Source: Gallionella sp.
GTDB lineage: Bacteria; Pseudomonadota; Gammaproteobacteria; Burkholderiales; Gallionellaceae
Assembly (NCBI GenBank): GCA_030690245.1
Contig: JAUYGW010000316.1
Location: forward strand, 1-16,165
Length of the DNA stretch: 16,165 nucleotides
Reading direction: 5' to 3'
Below the pieces are notes generated by a model. The model had not been told where the DNA came from. It saw nothing but the letters and a program-made list of their open reading frames with translations, and ran no database searches. Position numbers and translations under genes: made by a program. Below, one piece after another: positions 8,045 through 12,930 of the stretch. Each line of letters begins with the position of its first letter. The first letter of the stretch is position 1.

Positions 8045-9297
8045 TAGCGGTCTACCTCGCCAAAAACGATGTCCTGCGTACCGAGAATGGTCACCACGTC
8101 GGCAATCATGTGGCCGCGCACCATCTCATCCAGGCCGGCCATATGGGCGAAGCCGGGCGCGCGTATCTTCATGCGATAAGGCTTGTTCGCGCCGTCGGAA
8201 ATCAGGTAAATGCCGAACTCGCCCTTGGGATGTTCCACCGCCGCATAGGCCTCGCCGGCCGGCACATGCATCCCTTCGGTGAACAACTTGAAGTGATGGA
8301 TCAATTCTTCCATGTTCTGCTTCATCGCTTCGCGCCTGGGCGGCGCAAATTTGAAATTGTCGGTCATCACGGGGCCGGGGTTGTCGCGCAGCCACGCGAT
8401 GCATTGCTTGATGATGCGGTTGGCCTGTCGCATCTCCTCGACGCGCACCAGATAGCGGTCATAGGAGTCGCCGGTCTTGCCGACCGGAATGTCGAAGTCG
8501 AGGCGGTCATAGACTTCATAGGGCTGCTTCTTGCGCAAATCCCATTCCACTCCGGAGCCGCGCAGCATCGGCCCGGTAAAACCCAGCGCCAACGCGCGCT
8601 CCGGCGTGACTACGCCGATGCCGACGGTGCGCTGTTTCCAGATACGGTTGTCGGTCAGCAGCGTTTCATATTCATCCACGTAGGTGGGGAAACGATTGGT
8701 GAAATCTTCCAGGAAATCGAGCAGCGAGCCTTGGCGGTTTTCGTTGAGTTTCTTTACCGCTGCGGCGTTGTGGATTTTCGATGGCTGGTATTGCGGCATG
8801 GTGTCCGGCAGATCGCGGTACACGCCGCCCGGACGGTAATAGGCCGCGTGCATGCGCGCGCCGGATACCGCCTCGTAGGCGTCGAACAAATCCTCGCGCT
8901 CGCGGAAGCAATACAGGAACACGGTCATCGCGCCGATATCCAGCCCGTGCGCGCCCAGCCATAACAGGTGGTTCAGGATGCGGGTAATCTCGTCGAACAT
9001 CACGCGGATGTACTGCGCGCGCAACGGCACCTCGATGCCCGCCAGCTTCTCGACCGCCATCACATAAGCATGCTCGTTGCTAAGCATCGAAACATAATCG
9101 AGCCGATCCATGTAGGGCAGGGATTGCAAATAGGTCTTGTGCTCGGCCAGCTTCTCGGTGGCGCGGTGCAGCAACCCGATATGCGGGTCGGCACGCTCGA
9201 TGACCTCGCCGTCCAGCTCCAGCACCAGGCGCAATACCCCGTGTGCGGAGGGATGCTGCGGCCCAAAATTCATGGTGTAGTTTTTTATCTCTGCCAT
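8044..9297 (-). CDS. nuoD: NADH-quinone oxidoreductase subunit D (49-kDa type)
   Basis: Peripheral-arm subunit (417 aa) that forms the quinone headgroup site together with Nuo[14 protein letters not shown] at residues 12-24 contains H19, and Y68 lies in [16 protein letters not shown]. These match the His and Tyr that contact quinone in the Thermus structure, with the same 49-residue spacing. The start at 9297 gives [16 protein letters not shown] and has GGCGGAG upstream. Unusually, the first 33 nt of the gene are repeated almost exactly 134 bp upstream (9399-9431), where they open a 41-codon ORF that ends 8 nt before this start. The genuine start is the downstream one, because only it is fused to the rest of NuoD. 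Confidence 0.97.
   Translation of the reverse strand: MAEIKNYTMNFGPQHPSAHGVLRLVLELDGEVIERADPHIGLLHRATEKLAEHKTYLQSLPYMDRLDYVSMLSNEHAYVMAVEKLAGIEVPLRAQYIRVMFDEITRILNHLLWLGAHGLDIGAMTVFLYCFREREDLFDAYEAVSGARMHAAYYRPGGVYRDLPDTMPQYQPSKIHNAAAVKKLNENRQGSLLDFLEDFTNRFPTYVDEYETLLTDNRIWKQRTVGIGVVTPERALALGFTGPMLRGSGVEWDLRKKQPYEVYDRLDFDIPVGKTGDSYDRYLVRVEEMRQANRIIKQCIAWLRDNPGPVMTDNFKFAPPRREAMKQNMEELIHHFKLFTEGMHVPAGEAYAAVEHPKGEFGIYLISDGANKPYRMKIRAPGFAHMAGLDEMVRGHMIADVVTILGTQDIVFGEVDR
9265..9297 (-). repeat. 33-nt direct repeat, copy within nuoD start
   Basis: The first eleven codons of nuoD are identical at 32 of 33 positions to 9399-9431. The single difference is the third base of codon 2 (GCA here, GCT upstream), so both encode [11 protein letters not shown]. 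Confidence 0.95.
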
Positions 9298-9305
9298 AAC
9301 TCCGC

Positions 9306-9431
9306 CTATCTCGACACCAGGTTCAACGTGCGTTCACCATGCATTTCAGTGAAGGCTAGCTTGTGCAAACAAGTTAAGCCCGCAGGGCGGCCGTAACTAA
9401 AATTCATGGTGTAGTTTTTTATCTCAGCCAT
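9306..9431 (-). CDS. 41-codon ORF starting with a duplicated NuoD N-terminus
   Basis: The ATG at 9431 follows GAGGGTGCATAA, a reasonable ribosome site that was probably once that of nuoD. The first eleven residues equal those of NuoD ([11 protein letters not shown]). The next 30 ([10 protein letters not shown] to TLNLVSR) have no similarity to NuoD or to any domain I know, and the frame ends in TAG 8 nt before nuoD. The insert also provides the GGCGGAG ribosome site now used by nuoD. It may be translated and act as a leader, or it may be a by-product of a repeat insertion. I cannot assign a function. Confidence 0.35.
   Translation of the reverse strand: MAEIKNYTMNFSYGRPAGLTCLHKLAFTEMHGERTLNLVSR
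9399..9431 (-). repeat. 33-nt direct repeat, upstream copy of the nuoD start
   Basis: This copy directly follows the nuoC end and its ribosome site. It is separated from the copy in nuoD by 101 bp of unrelated sequence (9298-9398), which includes a small GCCC-GCA-GGGC hairpin near 9378-9388. Confidence 0.95.
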
Positions 9432-9441
9432 TTATGCACCC

Positions 9442-10050
9442 TCAATTACGACCGTAGTTTTCTTCACGGATGATGCGCGGAGTCACTTCGCGCGGCTCGA
9501 TCGACACCGGCTGATATACGACACGCTGCTGTTCCGGGTCGTAGCGCATTTCCACGTGGCCGGACAGCGGGAAATCCTTGCGGAACGGATTGCCGACAAA
9601 GCCATAGTCAGTCAGGATGCGGCGCAAGTCGGGATGTCCGGTAAATACGATGCCATACAGGTCGAAGGCCTCACGCTCGTACCAGTTGGCGCATGGCCAG
9701 ATGCCCGCAACGGATTCCAGTACCGGGAAATCGTCATCTTCGGCAAAGATGCGCACCCGCAAGCGCACGTTATGCGCCACCGACAACAGGTGATAGACGA
9801 CAGCGAACCGTTTACCTTCCCAAGCGCCATCGCCATAAGCGGAGTAATCCACACCGCACAGGTCGATCATTTGCTCGAAACCCGGCATCTGCTCAAAACC
9901 CGCCGTATCGCGCAGGCGCGTCAGCGTGTCCAGCATCCCGGCAGCCTTGACCACCACGGTCAGTTCGCCCAGCCTTTCCTCCATACCGGCCAGCTTGTCG
10001 CCAAGCAAATCCGTCAGACCGGTACGCAACGTGCTCAAATCAGCAGCCAT
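9442..10050 (-). CDS. nuoC: NADH-quinone oxidoreductase subunit C (30-kDa type)
   Basis: Structural subunit of the peripheral arm (202 aa), not fused to NuoD as it is in E. coli. The family signature is [20 protein letters not shown], running into [19 protein letters not shown] (residues about 123-161). The C-terminus ends EENYGRN. The ATG at 10050 has AGGG about eight bases upstream. An 18-bp near-perfect tandem duplication (9868-9903) duplicates the peptide GFEQMP just before IDLCGVDY. It is separated from nuoB by 131 nt holding a strong hairpin and a 17-codon ORF, and from nuoD by the duplicated nuoD start. Confidence 0.96.
   Translation of the reverse strand: MAADLSTLRTGLTDLLGDKLAGMEERLGELTVVVKAAGMLDTLTRLRDTAGFEQMPGFEQMIDLCGVDYSAYGDGAWEGKRFAVVYHLLSVAHNVRLRVRIFAEDDDFPVLESVAGIWPCANWYEREAFDLYGIVFTGHPDLRRILTDYGFVGNPFRKDFPLSGHVEMRYDPEQQRVVYQPVSIEPREVTPRIIREENYGRN
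9868..9903. repeat. 18-bp tandem duplication within nuoC
   Basis: The units 9868-9885 and 9886-9903 match at 15 of 18 positions. The period is six codons, giving [11 protein letters not shown] at NuoC residues 51-61. Confidence 0.8.
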
Positions 10051-10053
10051 AGT

Positions 10054-10107
10054 TCAACCCTGACGGGCATGGCACGAAATGCCGCCCTTGTTCATAAAAT
10101 TTTTCAT
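10054..10107 (-). CDS. 17-codon ORF in the nuoB/nuoC gap (doubtful)
   Basis: The frame reads MKNFMNKGGISCHARQG, and its TGA lies 3 nt before the nuoC ATG. GGAGG is placed five bases upstream of its ATG, so translation is possible. There is no similarity I recognise. It could couple ribosomes into nuoC after the hairpin at 10129-10152, or be chance. Confidence 0.2.
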   Translation of the reverse strand: MKNFMNKGGISCHARQG

Positions 10108-10128
10108 GCCCGCCTCCCTCTCTCCTAC

Positions 10129-10152
10129 CTCTCTCCCGCAAGCGGGAGAGAG
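10129..10152. repeat. Perfect GC-rich hairpin between nuoB and nuoC
   Basis: CTCTCTCCCGC (10129-10139) is followed by AA and then its exact complement GCGGGAGAGAG (10142-10152). No T-run follows on the minus strand, so it is not a standard terminator. The CTCCCGCTTGCGGGAG core is a hairpin I have often seen between proteobacterial genes; that is from memory. It may stabilise or process the nuo mRNA. Confidence 0.8.
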
Positions 10153-10181
10153 TGAAGTTGTCTCGCTACGCGAGTTTCGTA

Positions 10182-10658
10182 TTACCGCGCAATGGTATTG
10201 GTTCGTTTGATTTTGTTCTGCAACTGGATGACGCCATACAGCAGCGCCTCGGCCGTCGGAGGGCAGCCCGGCACATACACGTCCACCGGTACGATGCGGT
10301 CGCAGCCGCGCACCACCGAATAGGAATAGTGGTAATAACCGCCGCCGTTGGCGCATGATCCCATCGAGATCACCCAGCGCGGTTCGGCCATCTGGTCATA
10401 CACCCTGCGCAATGCCGGAGCCATCTTGTTGCATAGCGTGCCGGCCACCACCATCACGTCCGATTGGCGCGGACTGGGGCGAAATACCACGCCGAAACGA
10501 TCCAGATCGTAACGAGCCGCGCCGGCGTGCATCATCTCCACGGCACAACAGGCCAGACCGAAAGTCATCGGCCACAGCGATCCGGTGCGGGTGTAATTGA
10601 TGATGGTATCGAGCGTCGTGGTGACGACACCCTTTTCCAGAAGACCTTCTATTCCCAT
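10182..10658 (-). CDS. nuoB: NADH-quinone oxidoreductase subunit B (cluster N2)
   Basis: This subunit holds the terminal [4Fe-4S] cluster N2, which reduces quinone. It has 158 aa with the cluster ligands C37-C38 ([11 protein letters not shown]), C102 ([13 protein letters not shown]) and C132 ([13 protein letters not shown]). The frame extends upstream to an ATG at 10679, but AAGGAG sits seven bases before the ATG at 10658, which gives the usual [11 protein letters not shown]-terminus, so I chose that start. With it, nuoB overlaps the 3' end of nuoA by 10 nt. Residues and length are normal. Confidence 0.97.
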   Translation of the reverse strand: MGIEGLLEKGVVTTTLDTIINYTRTGSLWPMTFGLACCAVEMMHAGAARYDLDRFGVVFRPSPRQSDVMVVAGTLCNKMAPALRRVYDQMAEPRWVISMGSCANGGGYYHYSYSVVRGCDRIVPVDVYVPGCPPTAEALLYGVIQLQNKIKRTNTIAR

Positions 10659-11005
10659 TCCAGTGCTCCTTTCATCCATTCGTAGATAAAGCCAACCACG
10701 AGGATGGCCAAAAAGATCATCATGGAAACAAAACCGAAGGTGCCGATTTCCTTAAGCACAATTGCCCAGGGGAAGAGAAAGGCGATTTCAAGATCGAACA
10801 GGATGAACAGGATGGCGACGAGATAATAGCGCACGTCGAATTTCATGCGCGCATCTTCAAAAGCCTCGAAGCCGCATTCATAGGGAGAGTTTTTTCTGCT
10901 ATCGGGGCGATGGGGCGATACCAGCTTGCCCAGCACTACAGGAGCCACGCCCATCACGATGCCAATAAAGATGAACAGCAGCACCGGAAAATAATTTTCC
11001 AACAT
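10649..11005 (-). CDS. nuoA: NADH-quinone oxidoreductase subunit A
   Basis: Small membrane subunit (118 aa) next to the quinone site, with three transmembrane helices (about 6-28, 60-80, 88-110). The loop motif YECGFE, with C44, and the acidic residues D71 and E73 in [12 protein letters not shown] are the expected conserved features. The ATG at 11005 follows GGGAGGAAGCTCA, a strong ribosome site. It is the first nuo gene, 104 nt downstream of the tRNA-Leu. The leader between them contains a hairpin (11029-11055). Confidence 0.97.
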   Translation of the reverse strand: MLENYFPVLLFIFIGIVMGVAPVVLGKLVSPHRPDSRKNSPYECGFEAFEDARMKFDVRYYLVAILFILFDLEIAFLFPWAIVLKEIGTFGFVSMMIFLAILVVGFIYEWMKGALEWE

Positions 11006-11028
11006 TGAGCTTCCTCCCTCGGTTTGTT

Positions 11029-11055
11029 GTGATTCGCTGGTTCGCCCAGAATCAC
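11029..11055. promoter_or_regulatory. Hairpin in the nuoA leader, terminator-shaped on the plus strand
   Basis: GTGATTC (11029-11035) and TGG pair with CCA and GAATCAC (11049-11055), with a two-base bulge and a five-base loop. On the plus strand it is followed directly by TTTTTT, the shape of an intrinsic terminator for antisense transcription. On the minus strand it is a structured element about 25 nt upstream of the nuoA start, just before the ribosome site. Confidence 0.5.
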
Positions 11056-11109
11056 TTTTTTATTGTGTTGTCTGCATCGGCAATTTTATGCCGGCTTATA
11101 TTTATATTC

Positions 11110-11196
11110 TGGTGCGGATGGGGAGACTCGAACTCCCACGCTCTTGCGAGCACTAGCCCCTCAAGCTAGCGTGTCTACCAATTCCACCACAACCGC
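11110..11196 (-). tRNA. tRNA-Leu, anticodon GAG
   Basis: This is an 87-nt class II tRNA with an encoded CCA. Visible parts are the acceptor arms GCGGTTG and CATCCGC, the D-arm GGTGGAATTGGTAGACA, the anticodon stem CTAGC-TTGAGGG-GCTAG (GAG at 11160-11162), the long variable arm TGCTCGCAAGAGCG, and the T-arm GGGAG-TTCGAGT-CTCCC. The acceptor stem has one U-U mismatch at pair 5-68. Placement between secG and nuoA is common in betaproteobacteria. Confidence 0.95.
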
Positions 11197-11420
11197 AATG
11201 TACTACAGGGAACCTCTAAAAATCTACATTTGCGAGCAACCGCTACACGGATTGCCTGCTTATCCAACCTCATCCCAACTGTTGCGTGGCGGAAAAAATT
11301 TCTTACTTATTTCCTGCTTACCTATCAAACATCTGCGGCGCGGCGAATTTTTTGCGCGCCTTGCATTTGGGTGAACTCTGAATTTCTAGAGTCCCCCTAC
11401 AAAAAAATTTCGGGGAAAAA
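11197..11420. other. Non-coding gap between secG and tRNA-Leu
   Basis: These 224 nt contain no credible gene. They are locally AT-rich and hold two stem-loops: GGCGCG/CGCGCC at 11337-11360 and a seven-pair stem GAACTCT/AGAGTCC (one G-T pair) at 11373-11394. Neither is followed by a U-run on the minus strand, so I do not call a terminator after secG. Transcription may continue from secG into the tRNA and nuo genes. Confidence 0.6.
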
Positions 11421-11753
11421 TTATTTCGGAATCTCCCTGGACTTCGAGTCGTCGGCAGGGGCTGGCACAGCCACCTCAGTGGCGACCGGCTTCACTTTAT
11501 CCATCACCCCCTGCTGCTGCGCGGGATGGGAATAAATATAAGTCAGCCCCAAACTGGTGACAAAAAACAGCGTCGCAGCGACTGCTGTGCTGCGGCTGAG
11601 AAAATTCGCGGATCCGCTGGAGCCGAACAGGCTGCCGGCTGAACCGGTGCCAAATGCCGCTCCCATATCGGCGCCCTTGCCATGCTGCATCAGCACCAAC
11701 CCAACCAGCACCACAGCCGTCAACACATGCACTACCCAAACCAATGTTTCCAC
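11421..11753 (-). CDS. secG: Protein translocase subunit SecG
   Basis: Small inner-membrane partner of SecY/SecE (110 aa) that helps SecA-driven export. It has two transmembrane helices (about 3-22 and 55-73). Between them is the typical loop LMQHGKGADMGAAFGTGSAGSLFGSSGSANFL, described here by its ends: LMQHGKGADMGA at 21-32 and SSGSANFLSR at 45-54. A Pro/Ala/Val-rich cytoplasmic tail follows. The start is GTG at 11753, giving METLVWVVHV, with AGGAG six bases upstream. It follows tpiA by 62 nt, and those 62 nt contain a candidate promoter. Confidence 0.95.
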   Translation of the reverse strand: METLVWVVHVLTAVVLVGLVLMQHGKGADMGAAFGTGSAGSLFGSSGSANFLSRSTAVAATLFFVTSLGLTYIYSHPAQQQGVMDKVKPVATEVAVPAPADDSKSREIPK

Positions 11754-11771
11754 ACACCACTCCTAAAGCAC

Positions 11772-11804
11772 ACTATATCAAAATACTATACGAAAATACT
11801 ATAC
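11772..11804. repeat. 13-nt periodic repeat carrying three TATAGT hexamers
   Basis: On the minus strand, GTATAGTATTTT occurs at 11793-11804 and again at 11780-11791, followed by ATATAGTG. This places TATAGT at 11798-11803, 11785-11790 and 11772-11777, each exactly 13 nt apart. Confidence 0.85.
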
Positions 11805-11813
11805 CAAAAACAA
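11785..11813 (-). promoter_or_regulatory. secG: Candidate sigma70 promoter for secG-tRNA-nuo
   Basis: TTGTTT (-35, 11808-11813) and TATAGT (-10, 11785-11790) are separated by 17 nt. Transcription would start around 11778, leaving a short leader to the secG GTG at 11753. The -35 overlaps the end of tpiA by a few bases at most. This is a prediction from consensus only. Confidence 0.45.
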
Positions 11814-11815
11814 AA

Positions 11816-12571
11816 TCAAGCCTGACCAGCGCGACAGATCGCCAAAAATTCATCCGCCATCAAGGAAGCCCCGCCGATCAACCCGCCATCGATATCCGGC
11901 ATCGCAAACAGCTCTGCCGCGTTATTCGCCTTCACGCTACCGCCGTAGAGTATACACAACTCTGCTGCAACCTGACTATCATGAGATGCTACAAGCTGGC
12001 GGATAAACGCATGCATCGCCTGCGCCTGCGCCGCAGTGGCGGTTTTTCCGGTGCCGATCGCCCATACCGGCTCATACGCCACCACCGCATTATGCAACGC
12101 CTGCGCCCCCCCCAACTGTATCAGCGCATCCAACTGCCCGGCAACTACGCTCTCGGCAATACCGCTTTCGCGCTGCTCCAGCGTCTCGCCTATGCACAGG
12201 ATAGGCGTAATCCCCGCTTGCTGCGCGGCCAGAAATTTCTCGGCGACCAGACGGCTGCTTTCATTATAGTAAGCACGCCGCTCCGAGTGCCCGACGATTA
12301 CATAACTACAACCGAAATCGCGCAACATCGCGGCGGATACCTCGCCGGTATAGGCGCCCTTGTCCACCTGATGCACATTCTGCGCGCCCCACTTTACTGG
12401 GCTGCCAGACAGTTTCTGCTGCGCCTGGGATAAATAAGGAAATGGCACGCAAACCGCGCAATCGACATCCCGGATTTGTTTCATCCCGCTATGCACGGCA
12501 TCCAGCAACTCGGCATTTTGAACCAACGAGCCGTACATTTTCCAATTTCCGGCGACCAATTTGCGACGCAT
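11816..12571 (-). CDS. tpiA: Triosephosphate isomerase
   Basis: Cytoplasmic glycolytic enzyme (251 aa) that interconverts dihydroxyacetone phosphate and glyceraldehyde 3-phosphate. The active-site residues are N9 and K11 (AGNWKM), H95 (VIVGHSERR), E167 (AYEPVWAIGTGKTA) and the phosphate-binding GGSVKANN and GGLIGGASL. The frame opens at 12604, but the ATG at 12571 gives the usual MRRKLVAGNWKM. The longer version would begin inside the predicted -10 box, so 12571 is the start. The upstream ribosome site is weak (GCGGG). It is divergent from the GGDEF/EAL gene and followed by secG. Confidence 0.97.
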   Translation of the reverse strand: MRRKLVAGNWKMYGSLVQNAELLDAVHSGMKQIRDVDCAVCVPFPYLSQAQQKLSGSPVKWGAQNVHQVDKGAYTGEVSAAMLRDFGCSYVIVGHSERRAYYNESSRLVAEKFLAAQQAGITPILCIGETLEQRESGIAESVVAGQLDALIQLGGAQALHNAVVAYEPVWAIGTGKTATAAQAQAMHAFIRQLVASHDSQVAAELCILYGGSVKANNAAELFAMPDIDGGLIGGASLMADEFLAICRAGQA

Positions 12572-12930
12572 TGTAATTAACCCGCCATGCATAAAAGTGC
12601 GCAATCCTACCCGTGAACGAAAGAACGGTCAATGAAACGAACCTCGCATAATTTGAGTGCCATTGAAATTGGATCGGCGAGCATGACTGCATGGCAGAAT
12701 ACCGGAGATTAAAATGCCCGGCGGCGCAATTATGCGTTTGCGGCATGCGGCAAAATGCCACAGAATGAAAATGTTTTTTAAGCGCATAATCAGCCAAATT
12801 CAGAAAGTCAAAATGGAGTTTTACCCGCTCGCGGGAATGGGCTCCACTCGCTTGCCGGGTCACGCCTGCAGCATTTTTTTGCTTTGGCCTTGAATCGGCA
12901 GGGATCGACAACAGCCTCAGGAAGTTATTC
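12572..12930. other. Divergent intergenic region between tpiA and the GGDEF/EAL gene
   Basis: These 359 nt contain no credible gene. They hold the tpiA promoter (12604-12632) and three copies of the octamer CGCATAAT: 12645-12652, an inverted copy at 12729-12736, and 12783-12790. There is also a CCCG-CTCG-CGGG hairpin near 12827-12838. The ribosome site AGGAAG lies just before 12931. I see no convincing promoter for the plus-strand gene. CATAAT at 12785-12790 is a possible -10 but has no matching -35. Confidence 0.6.
12604..12632 (-). promoter_or_regulatory. tpiA: Candidate sigma70 promoter for tpiA
   Basis: TTGACC (-35, 12627-12632) and TAGGAT (-10, 12604-12609) are spaced by 17 nt. A start near 12597 would leave a leader of about 25 nt before the tpiA ATG at 12571. 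Both hexamers are close to consensus. Confidence 0.6.

Noticed and set aside
11197..11235. GGGAACCTCTAAAAA next to the tRNA as a possible insertion-sequence end or attachment site
   Set aside because: There is no second end, no target duplication, no transposase or integrase, and no repeat of the tRNA 3' end that I can find in the window.
11337..11394. Terminator after secG
   Set aside because: Two stem-loops are present, but neither is followed by a U-run on the minus strand.
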